Of a DNA stretch of 64,000 nt, positions 36,371 to 45,921 are shown one piece after another. A model generated the notes under the pieces. That model saw only the letters and a list, made by a program, of their open reading frames with translations. It was not told the origin of the DNA and did no database searches. Position numbers and translations under genes: made by a program. Within the stretch, counting starts at the first letter, position 1; the number at the start of each line of letters is the position of its first letter. The DNA lies in NCBI GenBank assembly GCA_017470505.1, contig JAFUYO010000013.1:124001-188000 (forward strand), given 5' to 3'. The stretch is from Butyrivibrio sp. (GTDB taxonomy: Bacteria; Bacillota; Clostridia; Lachnospirales; Lachnospiraceae).

Positions 36371-37279
36371 ATGATTATGAAAGAAAACGGGCTGGGATTT
36401 GATTTCTGTGTGTTCACGGATTACGATTCCAGCGCAGAAGTCAGACTGTATGAGCTTGGAAACTATGTGTGCGAGCCGGGATACTCCTACGGCCCCGTGA
36501 TACGTCCGAGGGGAATTATTCACTATGTCCTGTCGGGGAAGGGAATGCTCAGGATCGGAAGAAAGATTTTTGAGATAAGTAAGGATCAGATTTTTTATAT
36601 ACCGGCAGGAGTGTCTGCTTACTACGAGGCGGACAAAGAAGATCCCTGGTGCTACAAGTGGCTCCATATAGGCGGGACCGTGTTTTACTCTGCCCTTAAT
36701 GAACTCGGGATTGATGAGACCAATCCTGTTGTGGATGTAGGAGTTCAAGAGGGTGAAGAAAACGTTTTCAGGAATATTGTGGACGATATCTTTTCAGGAT
36801 ATGAAAGGGAGTTCTACTGCATAGGGAAGATGTATGAGCTGATGGATTATTTGAAGAAGAGATACGGAAGGCAGGATCCGGATACACCTGAGAGCCTGCA
36901 GCTGCATTACGTGAGAACCGTAATAAAGTACATTCAGCTGAAATACGCAGAGCCGATCCACATGGAAGATATCGCAGGAACCTGCGGACTGAACAGAAGC
37001 TATTTGACCCGCCTCTTCCACGAGGCGACAGGCTACACCATCAAGGGGTATCTTCTCTCCCACCGCATGAACACAGCCCAGAAGCTCTTAAAGGAGACAG
37101 ACTACCCCGTCCAGTACATCGCCGCCGCGGTGGGGTATTCGGATATCTTCGTCTTTTCAAAGGCCTTCAAAAAATACTCCGGCTGCGCTCCCAGCGAGTT
37201 CAGGACTATGATTCCCGGACCTGTTGAAGGCGTAAAGAGCAACTCTTTTCCAGTCAAGGCAGAACAAATGCATATCTGA
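36371..37279 (+). CDS. AraC-family transcriptional regulator of the alpha-galactoside locus
   Basis: A 302-residue regulator with an N-terminal cupin ligand-binding domain (PGYSYGPVIRPRGIIHYVLSG, IPAGVSAYYEAD) and a C-terminal AraC DNA-binding domain with two helix-turn-helix motifs (MEDIAGTCGLNRSYLTRLFH; YIAAAVGYSDIFVFSKAFKK). ATG has GAGG eight bases upstream. It is transcribed divergently from the binding-protein/permease/GH36 operon and is probably its sugar-responsive activator, like MsmR. Confidence 0.92.
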   Translation: MIMKENGLGFDFCVFTDYDSSAEVRLYELGNYVCEPGYSYGPVIRPRGIIHYVLSGKGMLRIGRKIFEISKDQIFYIPAGVSAYYEADKEDPWCYKWLHIGGTVFYSALNELGIDETNPVVDVGVQEGEENVFRNIVDDIFSGYEREFYCIGKMYELMDYLKKRYGRQDPDTPESLQLHYVRTVIKYIQLKYAEPIHMEDIAGTCGLNRSYLTRLFHEATGYTIKGYLLSHRMNTAQKLLKETDYPVQYIAAAVGYSDIFVFSKAFKKYSGCAPSEFRTMIPGPVEGVKSNSFPVKAEQMHI

Positions 37280-37409
37280 ACCGCCATGCCGGGCAGAAGT
37301 ACAAAGCATTAGACGTGTTATTGTCAGTGTTACTGCCACAAGCCGTCAAGATGGTTGCTAGCATTGCCATCATAAAAAACACTACGAAGTAATTCTTTAC
37401 AAATTTCAT
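37254..37409 (-). pseudogene. Remnant or tiny lipoprotein gene
   Basis: An open frame of 51 codons begins MKFVKNYFVVFFMMAMLATI and continues into a lipobox ILTAC followed by GSNTDNNTSN. The pattern is a complete lipoprotein signal with no folded domain after it, and the last 26 bases overlap the end of the AraC gene in antisense. The ribosome site is weak (AGAGAAG). It looks like the 5' stub of a larger lipoprotein gene, although a small real lipoprotein cannot be excluded. Confidence 0.45.
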
Positions 37410-37457
37410 AATAGTTTGTCTTCTCTATAAAACGCCAATTTACTACACTCATCAAGT

Positions 37458-39134
37458 CTATTCATTAGTCAGCAGCTTCACCTTCGCCTGCTTTTGGTAA
37501 AAGGCAGCACCGTAACAGAGTATCTGATTATAACCGTACAGCCCCTCACCATATTTCTCATCAACTATCTGCTTCATCGCTTTATTACAATCTCTGTCCA
37601 GGTCTGATTCCTTATCAGATTTCTTAGCCTCTATAATGATAGCCCTTCTGTTTTTTCTATCCTTCAGAAATATATCCGGTCTGCCGAGACCTTTCTCTTT
37701 ATTGGATTCAACTTCATATCCTCTTCCAACAAATATCCCTGCAAGGAATGCATGATAATAGTCCTCATGATAATCATTGTAACTTATCGTATCCCACAAT
37801 AAACCGGACAGTATTTCGCCGGATCTCGTTTCATCCTTTTCCCACAGCGCATCAAGCAGTTTTTTGACCGTATCGGTGTTTACAGTATCCGTGAAGTATC
37901 TAGCGACGCAATCTGTAAAAATAGACGCAATTTCTTTATTGGGTATCTTAAGAGAAACTGTATCTCCTTCTTCATCAGCATCAGCCTTTGTAACATAGCC
38001 TGTCATCAAAAGAACGCTCCACAGGTTATCTTCTGTGGAATGAAGAGTATCATATGTTAATGCATCAGATATCGTCTGAACAATACTCCCGCCGTTTAAC
38101 AGTCTTTCAAACTTTCCTGTGACATCGAAATCTGTGCGTTCTACAAATGTCAGCAGGATTCCGTTATGACTTGTGTTTTTCCAGTAGTTTTTGGGTTTTG
38201 TTGTTCTTTTATATCGAAGCGCCGATATATGATTGATAACATCCCATGGGCAGTATACATAGGAGTTTCCAAACACGTATCCGTCATACCACTCCTTGAT
38301 CGCTATGGCTGCTTCTTTCCTATCTGCAACCTCAAGCATTGTATCTACTTCATCTTCAAGAAATCCGAAATACCGGCTGAACCTTTCATCCAGAACAGAG
38401 TATGAGGCAAAATTATTGGTGCCTGTAAAGATACTCTCCTTAGCAATGCGTAGGCATCCTGTGATCACAGCAAATTGAAGGAACTCATTATCTTTAAGGG
38501 CAGTACTCATAATCCCCCTGATAACATCAAGCATCTTGGAATAGTATCCGTTCTTTGATGTATCTTTTTCGCTCGCCTTTGCAAGAGGAACATCATACTC
38601 ATCGATCAGGAGAATGACCTTTTTACCATATACTGCATTCATCATGCGCATAATCATCTTTAATGAATTCTGAATATCCGCATCCGTCCCGGTCTGAGCC
38701 TGTAATCTGTTGAACACGATGGCATCAAACGAATTTACAGTTTCCCCTAAACTAATGTCAGAAATCCCTTTGCATACATCCGCTATAACTGTCTTTAGCT
38801 TCGCATATGCCACATCAAACTCATCAGCTTCTGCATCCTTAAATGAAACAAACAGTACGGGATACTGATTCATCCACTCCTTGCAGAAATCTTTACGTTC
38901 TGTTATCGCCAGCCCTTCAAATATACTCTTGCTGTTCTTGCGTATGCTGAAGAAATTCTCCATCATGCTCATCATGAGTGTTTTCCCAAACCTGCGTGGT
39001 CTGGTAAAAAGAGTTACCTTGTTCTTTGTATCATGTACAAGTTCATAAATGATTTCAGTTTTATCCACATAATATGCATCTTCATTGCGCAGTGCCGAAA
39101 AATCTGCTTCTCCAACCCCTACCGTAAAACTCAT
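37458..39134 (-). CDS. AAA-ATPase-like protein with PD-(D/E)XK nuclease-like end
   Basis: A 558-residue protein of the type common in anaerobes and annotated AAA-ATPase_like plus DUF1703. It starts SFTVGVGEADFSALRNEDAY, then an atypical P-loop (FTRPRRFGKTLMMSMM) and Walker B VILLIDEYDVPL. The C terminus has LGRPDIFLKDRKNRRAIIIE followed by AKKS, the spacing of a PD-(D/E)XK nuclease core. Base composition is more AT-rich than its neighbours, which suggests horizontal spread. Cellular role is unknown. Confidence 0.85.
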   Translation of the reverse strand: MSFTVGVGEADFSALRNEDAYYVDKTEIIYELVHDTKNKVTLFTRPRRFGKTLMMSMMENFFSIRKNSKSIFEGLAITERKDFCKEWMNQYPVLFVSFKDAEADEFDVAYAKLKTVIADVCKGISDISLGETVNSFDAIVFNRLQAQTGTDADIQNSLKMIMRMMNAVYGKKVILLIDEYDVPLAKASEKDTSKNGYYSKMLDVIRGIMSTALKDNEFLQFAVITGCLRIAKESIFTGTNNFASYSVLDERFSRYFGFLEDEVDTMLEVADRKEAAIAIKEWYDGYVFGNSYVYCPWDVINHISALRYKRTTKPKNYWKNTSHNGILLTFVERTDFDVTGKFERLLNGGSIVQTISDALTYDTLHSTEDNLWSVLLMTGYVTKADADEEGDTVSLKIPNKEIASIFTDCVARYFTDTVNTDTVKKLLDALWEKDETRSGEILSGLLWDTISYNDYHEDYYHAFLAGIFVGRGYEVESNKEKGLGRPDIFLKDRKNRRAIIIEAKKSDKESDLDRDCNKAMKQIVDEKYGEGLYGYNQILCYGAAFYQKQAKVKLLTNE

Positions 39135-39191
39135 ATGACAAGTCTCCTTTCCTCATATGTTAATCCCTACAATGTAGGGGGCAACCGGAAA

Positions 39192-39255
39192 TCACAGGGA
39201 CGGTTCTTCTGACTTTTTTTTGAGAAAAAACAAGTCAAAAGAGCCGTCCCCGTGA
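39192..39255. repeat. Inverted repeat in front of the AAA-ATPase gene
   Basis: Arms 39192-39215 and 39232-39255 match at 21 of 24 positions (TCACAGGGACGGTTCTTCTG side versus its complement), with a T-rich/A-rich centre. It ends eight bases before the SDR stop. GGGACGG-type palindromes of this kind are frequent intergenic repeats in clostridia; it may also end SDR transcription in neither direction cleanly. Confidence 0.65.
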
Positions 39256-39263
39256 CTCTTGCA

Positions 39264-40052
39264 TCATCTTCCGGTGGCTGCCTGTCCACCATCCATGGTT
39301 ACAAGGGAACCGGTGATGTTGCTGCTCTTATCTGATGCAAGGAAAAGAGCTAAATCTGCAACTTCTTCAGGCCTGCTGTAACGCTTTGTGGGATAGGATG
39401 CAGCGAAGACCTTCATAGCTTCCTCCTTGGACACATTGTCGCCAAGTGCCTGCTTTTCAAGCTTAGTCATCATAGGTGTATCGATAGGGCCGGGGCCAAT
39501 GCAATTGATGTGAATGCCAAGCTCTGCAACCTCAAGAGCAGCACATTTTGAAAATCCAAAAATAGCGTGTTTGGATGAAACATAGGCAGACATTGTAGGA
39601 GAACCGGTGCAGGATGCCTGGGATGAGATGTTGACGATAGCACCGTGTCCCTGCTTTTTCATCTGCTGTATAGCATATTTCATGCCAAACAACGGTCCAA
39701 AAACATTGACATTATACACATTCATCATGTTTTCTACTGTCTGCTCATCAACAGGAAGGCTCAGACCTTCATATCCCGCATTATTGACCTGAACATCGAG
39801 TACCCCAAACTTCTCAACTGTCTTCTCTACCATTGCTTTAACCTGATCTTCCTTTGTTACATCAACAACAAAAGTAAGAAGCTTGTCTGGGTCGATGTTG
39901 ATTGTAGGTACAAGTTTGTCCAGTTTTTCCTGTTTGGTTGAGGAAATAGCCAATTTGCAACCTTCAGCAGCAAAAGCCTTTGCAAGGCATTCGCCGACTC
40001 CGCCTGTGGAACCTGTGATCATAACTACTTTGTCTTCCAGATTTAAATCCAT
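39264..40052 (-). CDS. Short-chain dehydrogenase/reductase
   Basis: A 262-residue NAD(P)-dependent oxidoreductase of the classical SDR family. The cofactor motif is TGSTGGVG (near 14-21), followed by NNAG near 90, the catalytic Ser in ISSQAS and Tyr-x3-Lys in YVSSK. The C-terminal GGQAATGR is typical. It resembles 3-oxoacyl-ACP or sugar-alcohol reductases, but the substrate is not readable. It stands alone, with no pathway genes beside it. Confidence 0.88.
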   Translation of the reverse strand: MDLNLEDKVVMITGSTGGVGECLAKAFAAEGCKLAISSTKQEKLDKLVPTINIDPDKLLTFVVDVTKEDQVKAMVEKTVEKFGVLDVQVNNAGYEGLSLPVDEQTVENMMNVYNVNVFGPLFGMKYAIQQMKKQGHGAIVNISSQASCTGSPTMSAYVSSKHAIFGFSKCAALEVAELGIHINCIGPGPIDTPMMTKLEKQALGDNVSKEEAMKVFAASYPTKRYSRPEEVADLALFLASDKSSNITGSLVTMDGGQAATGR

Positions 40053-40188
40053 TGCTTAACTCCTTTCCATACTTTTATCATATGTTTCATAGGAATATTA
40101 TATACATTTCTTAAGCAAATGTTAACTGCAGCCTTCTACAGTATCATAGCCATCTTGCATTTTTTTAATATCGTTAGGCTTCCCTGAA

Positions 40189-41373
40189 TTACCCCAAGAG
40201 AAACTCTGCCATGACTGTGTTGCTGACGTCGAGCCCAAGGTCAGTCAGGCGGAGAAAAACGTTTTCGCCGTACAGCTCAAGAAGCCCCATTTTCTGATAT
40301 TTTGAAATCACGTTGCCGTAGACGTCAAAAATGCTCCTGCCAAAGAGTCGCTTGAACTCTTCTGTGCTGACGCCTCTCACAAGGCGGAGTCCAAGGAACA
40401 TGAACTCCTCCATCTGCTCACTTACGCTCAGTTTCTGTACATCGGTGCGGATTTTCGATATTCCAGTCTTACTTTCTCTCGACAGCGCCTCGATATAGGT
40501 TTTCATATCCCGGATGTTGCTCCACCTGACGTTATTCACCATAGACGCTGCACCGAGGCCAAGACCCAGATAGTTTCCCCTCTGCCAGTAAACCTTGTTG
40601 TGGTAGCACTCAAAAGAGTGAGCCGCGCCGCCATCCCTGCGCGCGTAGTTAGATATCTCGTACCTGAAATATCCGTGCTCTGAAAGAAGCTTCTTCGTCT
40701 CGTGGTACATCTTCCTGTCAACTTCCTCTGAGGGAAGGTCAAGCTCCATATCGCAGAAGGGCGTACCCTCCTCGACGATGAGGCTGTAGGCCGATATATG
40801 TTCAGGCTTAAGAGTGATCACTTTCATAAGGGTCTCCCTGTAAGAGTCGATATCCTGCTCCGGGATGGCGCTCATAAGATCGACATTTATGTTGTTAAAG
40901 CCCGCGCTCCTGGCGTTTTCAAAGGTTTCAAGGAACTGCCGCGAGCTGTGAAGTCTCCCGAGCCTTTTGAGCTCCGTATCGCTCATGGACTGGGCGCCGA
41001 TGCTGAGCCTGTTAAATCCCGCCTTTTTGTAGGCGATGAGCTTCTCCTTCATGGCTGATGCGGGATTTACCTCAATGCTGATCTCGCACCTGTCATCGAC
41101 AACAAAACAGTCAAATATCTTTTCAAGAAGTCCGCAAATGAGCTTTTCATCCGGAAAAGAGGGCGTCCCTCCGCCAAAGAAAATGCTCCTTACAGTAAAG
41201 CCACTAAACTCTGCGCCGTAAAGCTCAATCTCTTTTGACAGGGCTCTCACATACTCATCTATCTGCCCACTCTGCGCGCTAAAAGAGAGGAAGTCGCAGT
41301 AAAGGCACTTCCTCTCGCAAAATGGTATATGTATATAGATTGATAAATCGTGTCTGGTATCGGTAGTATTCAT
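40189..41373 (-). CDS. hemW: Radical SAM heme chaperone HemW
   Basis: A 394-residue protein related to oxygen-independent coproporphyrinogen oxidase; the HemW branch binds and delivers heme. The cluster site is CERKCLYCDF (C-x3-C-x2-C followed by DF), then IFFGGGTPSFP and a C-terminal HemN-type region. I placed the start at ATG 41371-41373 (MNTTDTRHDLSIYIHIPF); 60 upstream codons are open but lie inside the ABC transporter gene. No strong ribosome site is visible, so translation may be coupled to the upstream gene. Confidence 0.9.
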   Translation of the reverse strand: MNTTDTRHDLSIYIHIPFCERKCLYCDFLSFSAQSGQIDEYVRALSKEIELYGAEFSGFTVRSIFFGGGTPSFPDEKLICGLLEKIFDCFVVDDRCEISIEVNPASAMKEKLIAYKKAGFNRLSIGAQSMSDTELKRLGRLHSSRQFLETFENARSAGFNNINVDLMSAIPEQDIDSYRETLMKVITLKPEHISAYSLIVEEGTPFCDMELDLPSEEVDRKMYHETKKLLSEHGYFRYEISNYARRDGGAAHSFECYHNKVYWQRGNYLGLGLGAASMVNNVRWSNIRDMKTYIEALSRESKTGISKIRTDVQKLSVSEQMEEFMFLGLRLVRGVSTEEFKRLFGRSIFDVYGNVISKYQKMGLLELYGENVFLRLTDLGLDVSNTVMAEFLLG

Positions 41374-41393
41374 GTTATAAGATTTACTGCAGG

Positions 41394-43565
41394 TTACAGC
41401 TGCTGCCTCTCGACAAGCTCGCAGAAATACCCTTTCTGCTCCATCAGGTCCTCGTAGCTGCCCTGCTCCACTATCCTGCCGTGATCCATCACCAGGATTC
41501 TGTCGCAGTTCTTGATGGTGGAGAGTCTGTGGGCAATCACGATTCTGGTGCACTTAAGGCCGTCCAGGGCATTTGAGATCTGCTTCTGTGTGATGTTGTC
41601 AAGAGCGCTGGTCGCCTCGTCAAAAATGAGCACCTTGGGCTTGGATGCAACGGCTCTCGCAATGAGGAGCCGTTGCTTCTGGCCTCCGGAGATTCCTCCC
41701 TGGCCCTCGGAGATGATTGTGTTCATCCCCATCGGCATCGCCCTGATGTCATCCGCAATACCTGCCATCTCGGCTGCCTCCCAGGCCTCGTCCCTGGTCA
41801 GCTTCTCTGATGCTATCGCAATATTCTGGAATATATCCCCGTAAAAGAGCTTGCCGTCCTGGATGACAGAACCGATCTTGCGCCTCAGCGACTTAAGGTC
41901 TATTCGCTGTATATCCTTGCCGTCGTAGAAAACGACGCCCTTCTCGGGCTTTTCAAATCCCAGAAGGAGGCGGACGAGTGTCGATTTGCCGCACCCGGTC
42001 TTTCCGACAATCGCCACGTACTCACCGGCTTTTATCTTAAGCGAGAAGTTTTCGAGAATGTATGGAGACATCTCGCCGTATCTGAAAAACACGCCGTTCA
42101 TCTCAATACTGCCGTTTATCTTCGTTGCGATGTCCTTTTTGAGGGTCTTCTCAGGCTCTGTCTTTAAGATGGGCTCTGCCAGATCCAGCACCGGCTTTAA
42201 GCTTGCAACCGACATCGAAGCCGCCGATATCTGGGCGAAGGTCGCAAAAAGCGTGGCATAGGCGACGTTGAAGGCGTAGTACTCAGATGGTGAAACGCCC
42301 GTCTTTATGGCGACGCTGTACAAAACCGCTGTTCCTATCATGGATATTCCGGCGGTTATGGTGCCGCTGATCTTTATGAAAAAGGGCGGATTGTAGGCAA
42401 GGGCTGCGCCTTCCGCATACTCCTGAGCCCACTTGGCAAACGCTCTCTTCTCCGCTCCTGCGAGCTTGATCTTCTGTATCCCGCCGATGATCGAATAGGT
42501 CAGACCGCTCTCCTTGGCAAGAAGCTCCATCCTCCTCTTGGAGATGCGGATCTGGGCAAGTGTCGATATCGTCGTAAAAAGAACTGAAAACGCGATTATC
42601 GCAATCGATGGAATCACAAGCGGTCCTGCCAGCCTTGATATCTGCCCGAGGTATATGAGCGAAACAATAGCTGAGATTCCGAGCGAGAACACATCTCCTA
42701 TGAGGATCTCGCAGATCGAATTGATGCTCGTAGCTCTGTTTGATAATTCACCTGCGCTGTACTTTCTAAAGAAAGGCACGGGGAGAGTCAGAATCCTCTG
42801 CATCACCGCCTGCTCAACAGGAATCGTGACCTTCCACTTGATGCGCGCGAGCATCGCTTCGGTCGCAGCGGTGAGAAACGTCGACACCGCGGTGGTGATA
42901 ACTATCACAATTGCCAGGCCCGCAAAGAGCGTGTAGTTTTTGGTTTTAAGCACCGTCCCCGTCAATAATTCGGAAGCAGCCGGCAGTATCATGCTGACCA
43001 GCACAACCACAAGTGATATTAAAAAGTAATTCAGATAGTCGAAGTAGGAAAGCTTCTTTTTTATGAACAGTATGAGATCCGCAATACCGATTTTTTTTAG
43101 CCCAAGCGGTTCGTAAAAGGCGACGGCCTCATCTTTAAACTGCTGCGCATTTCTCTTTCTCACCATGACTCTTCTGCCGGTGCCCGGGTCATAGTAGTAA
43201 TACCTTGCAAACCCCATCGGGAAAAGAGCTATCGGATTGCCGCTGTCCTTAAAGAAGGCAATTATGGGACCAAAGCAGTCGGTGTACCAGTCCTTGCCCA
43301 GCTTGATGTTCGCCTTCATCATTCCCACGGAATTAGCCGCATACTCGATCTGATCAAGAGCGTCCGTGATATTGGAGGGAATGTCGATCCTTGGATAATT
43401 GTAGAAACCAAAGACCTCATCGATGGCGTTTTTTACATCGAGGTGTGCCTCGGGATTGGAAACCCTCTCCCCCAAAACCTTCTTGGCGATGTTCTCATAG
43501 GAGTCCCTGAAAAGCTCTTCGTCTATTCTCTTTCTCTGTCGTATTTGTTCGTCAAACCAGCCCAA
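41394..43565 (-). CDS. NHLM-type bacteriocin exporter, second ABC subunit
   Basis: A 723-residue ABC exporter subunit of the NHLM ABC2 kind. It begins MGWFDEQIRQRKRIDEELF, which is characteristic, has a cytoplasmic N-terminal domain to about 180, six membrane helices and a C-terminal ATPase (Walker A VGKTGCGKSTLVRLLLG, signature ISGGQKQR, Walker B KVLIFDEATSALD). It lacks a peptidase domain. It is paired with the peptidase-carrying subunit 19 bases upstream, and they should act as a heterodimer that secretes leader-cleaved peptides. Confidence 0.92.
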   Translation of the reverse strand: MGWFDEQIRQRKRIDEELFRDSYENIAKKVLGERVSNPEAHLDVKNAIDEVFGFYNYPRIDIPSNITDALDQIEYAANSVGMMKANIKLGKDWYTDCFGPIIAFFKDSGNPIALFPMGFARYYYYDPGTGRRVMVRKRNAQQFKDEAVAFYEPLGLKKIGIADLILFIKKKLSYFDYLNYFLISLVVVLVSMILPAASELLTGTVLKTKNYTLFAGLAIVIVITTAVSTFLTAATEAMLARIKWKVTIPVEQAVMQRILTLPVPFFRKYSAGELSNRATSINSICEILIGDVFSLGISAIVSLIYLGQISRLAGPLVIPSIAIIAFSVLFTTISTLAQIRISKRRMELLAKESGLTYSIIGGIQKIKLAGAEKRAFAKWAQEYAEGAALAYNPPFFIKISGTITAGISMIGTAVLYSVAIKTGVSPSEYYAFNVAYATLFATFAQISAASMSVASLKPVLDLAEPILKTEPEKTLKKDIATKINGSIEMNGVFFRYGEMSPYILENFSLKIKAGEYVAIVGKTGCGKSTLVRLLLGFEKPEKGVVFYDGKDIQRIDLKSLRRKIGSVIQDGKLFYGDIFQNIAIASEKLTRDEAWEAAEMAGIADDIRAMPMGMNTIISEGQGGISGGQKQRLLIARAVASKPKVLIFDEATSALDNITQKQISNALDGLKCTRIVIAHRLSTIKNCDRILVMDHGRIVEQGSYEDLMEQKGYFCELVERQQL

Positions 43566-43584
43566 TTTTCATGCTCCGTAAATG

Positions 43585-45759
43585 TTAGTCGTTTGTAACA
43601 AGCGCCTTGTAGTAACCATCCTTTTTAAGCAGCTCGTCGTGGGTTCCTCTATCAACTATCTCGCCCTTATCCAGAACTATTATCTCGTCGCAGTCCCTGA
43701 TGGTTGAGAGCCTGTGGGCGATGATGATGAGCGTTATCCCTCTGTCCTTGATGGCCTTTACCACCTCGTACTCAGTCTTGGCATCCAGCGCGCTTGTGGC
43801 CTCATCCAGTATGATTATGGAGGGGTCAGTCGCAAGGACCCTTGCAATCTCGAGTCTCTGTCTCTGACCGCCCGATAAATCTCTTCCGCCCTCGGAGAGC
43901 CTGAACTGATAGCCGCCCGGCTTCTCGATTATGTCCTCATGTATCTGGGCGTCCCTCGCCGCGAGTATCATCTCGAAGTTCTCGATGGACTCATCCCACA
44001 TCTTGATATTGTTCTCTATCGTGTCTTCAAAAAGAATGATGTCCTGATCGACGACGGCGACAGAGCCTGTAAAGGTGCTCCTGTCTATCTCTAAAATGCT
44101 CTTTCCGTCAAAGAGTATCTCTCCGCTCCACGGCTTATATAGCCCTGAGATGAGCTTACTCATTGTTGACTTTCCGCAGCCGCTTCCTCCGACGATAGCA
44201 ACCCTCTTGCCCGTCGTCAGGCTCATGGAAAAGTTCTTTATAAAAGGTTCATCAAGTCTCGAATAGCCAAAGGAAACGTTCTTTACCTCGATATTTCCGG
44301 AGAGCTTTTTGAACTCGTGGTCCTCGTCGTCCTCCCTGTCAGCGTAGGGGTCTGACTTGTACTGCATAACGTCCTCGACACGCTCCATCTCCGTGCGCAT
44401 CTCCATAATTGTCTGGCCTGCTATGGTGATGTCTGTCGCAGGTCCCATGAAGGATCCGAGTATCCCCTGGAAAGCCGTGATCATACCGACTGTAAACTTC
44501 CCGTTCATAGCCAGGTAGATGCCCGCTATGAGGATCGCGTAGTTGGCAAGCTGTGTGAACATCCCGGGAAGCGCGCCCAGATAGGTGTTTTGGCGCATGT
44601 ACTCAACCTCTTTTTCATCGACTGCGGCCTTTTGGGCAACCCAGTTTTCAAAAAAGCCGTTCTCAGCACCGCTCGCCTTGATGGTCTCGATCATGCTGAT
44701 TCCGGAGAGGGTCTGCGTCTGGAGCTTGCCTCTGTCGATGAGCATTCCGCGCATGATGTTGATCCTGTGGGCGGAAATAACCTTGGACATGAGAAGGTTT
44801 ACGATAACCGTCGCGATACCAAGTATAGTCAGAGGAACCGAGTATCTGATGAGCACCACCATGTAGAACACCATCATCGCCGTGTTCAGGCAGAGCGGTG
44901 CAAGTGTGTTTACTATGATCTCGGCAATCGTCTCGTTAGTCGCCTGCCTCATCATGATGTCGCCCGACATTCTCTGGGAAAAGAACTCCATAGGAAGCTT
45001 CAATACCTTCCATAAGAAAGAGGTGCTGCCGCCGATTGCAAGCCTTCCGTAGATCTTCAGTGAGTAGATTGCGGAAAACCACGACACTATCATCTGCAAA
45101 ATAGCGAGCGAAAACACGCCTGCGATGAAGGTGTTTGCAAGCCTCGTTTCAGGACTTAATAGCATGTAATCCATAAAGTACTCAAACAGGAAAGGATTGA
45201 TCATGCTGAACGCATAGCCGCAGATCGATATCACAACAGTAAAGATCACTGCCGACTTCGCATCCTTAAGCCTCTTTGCCGCAAACTCCAATACGCTCTT
45301 TCTCTTGCCTCCGGGAACGAAATTCTCAGCCAGCTCAAATAAAAGTGCGATCCCGGTGTAGCCCTTTTCAAACTCCTCAACAGTCATTGAAAGATTGCCC
45401 CTCGCCGGGTCGTTTACAAATACCTTCTGCCCCTTAAAGCCGCACAGGACTATGAAATGGTTATACTCCCAGTGTATTATGCACGGAAAAGTGGCCTTTT
45501 CCCTCAGGGAAGAAGCCTCAATCCTGTAGCCGTTTGCTGACAGACCGTATTCTCTTGCTGCCTTTAAGATATTTCTGGCGTTGGAGCCGTCCCTCGACAC
45601 CCCGCAGGCAAGCCTCATCTCCTCCAGGGCTACCCATCTTCCATAGTATGCGAGGATCATGTCCAGGCAGGCAGCTCCGCACTCAAGGGCCTCCATCTGC
45701 ATTACAACAGGGACCTTTGCAACGCCTTTAGTAATAGATGTATTATTCATAACTACCAT
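43585..45759 (-). CDS. NHLM-type bacteriocin exporter with C39 leader peptidase
   Basis: A 724-residue peptidase-containing ABC exporter. The N-terminal C39 domain has the catalytic Cys27 (MEALECGAAC), His in YNHFIVL and Asp in NDPARG, so it should cleave after a double-glycine leader. Six helices and an ATPase follow (VGGSGCGKST, LSGGQRQR, IIILDEATSALD). Two ATGs are possible (45759 and 45750), and neither has a good ribosome site. No HlyD-like subunit, precursor peptide or modification enzyme is adjacent. Confidence 0.92.
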   Translation of the reverse strand: MVVMNNTSITKGVAKVPVVMQMEALECGAACLDMILAYYGRWVALEEMRLACGVSRDGSNARNILKAAREYGLSANGYRIEASSLREKATFPCIIHWEYNHFIVLCGFKGQKVFVNDPARGNLSMTVEEFEKGYTGIALLFELAENFVPGGKRKSVLEFAAKRLKDAKSAVIFTVVISICGYAFSMINPFLFEYFMDYMLLSPETRLANTFIAGVFSLAILQMIVSWFSAIYSLKIYGRLAIGGSTSFLWKVLKLPMEFFSQRMSGDIMMRQATNETIAEIIVNTLAPLCLNTAMMVFYMVVLIRYSVPLTILGIATVIVNLLMSKVISAHRINIMRGMLIDRGKLQTQTLSGISMIETIKASGAENGFFENWVAQKAAVDEKEVEYMRQNTYLGALPGMFTQLANYAILIAGIYLAMNGKFTVGMITAFQGILGSFMGPATDITIAGQTIMEMRTEMERVEDVMQYKSDPYADREDDEDHEFKKLSGNIEVKNVSFGYSRLDEPFIKNFSMSLTTGKRVAIVGGSGCGKSTMSKLISGLYKPWSGEILFDGKSILEIDRSTFTGSVAVVDQDIILFEDTIENNIKMWDESIENFEMILAARDAQIHEDIIEKPGGYQFRLSEGGRDLSGGQRQRLEIARVLATDPSIIILDEATSALDAKTEYEVVKAIKDRGITLIIIAHRLSTIRDCDEIIVLDKGEIVDRGTHDELLKKDGYYKALVTND

Positions 45760-45921
45760 TATAATAATTTTTGTGGCAATAGGCGATTAATTTTTTTTAA
45801 ATAATGTGATTCGGTGGAAAAATAAGTATTTTTAAGACTATATATTGTATTATGAGATAATATAATATACTATATGATGTATCAAAGGCTCATCTATATG
45901 TTAAGAAAGAAGGTAGTCACT

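Noticed and set aside
41374-41553. Extended N terminus for HemW
   Set aside because: The extra 60 residues lie inside the exporter gene and are unlike the family, which starts just before the IYIHIPFC motif.
45750-45921. Search for a bacteriocin precursor beside the NHLM genes
   Set aside because: The gap is AT-rich and has no small frame with a ribosome site and double-glycine motif.
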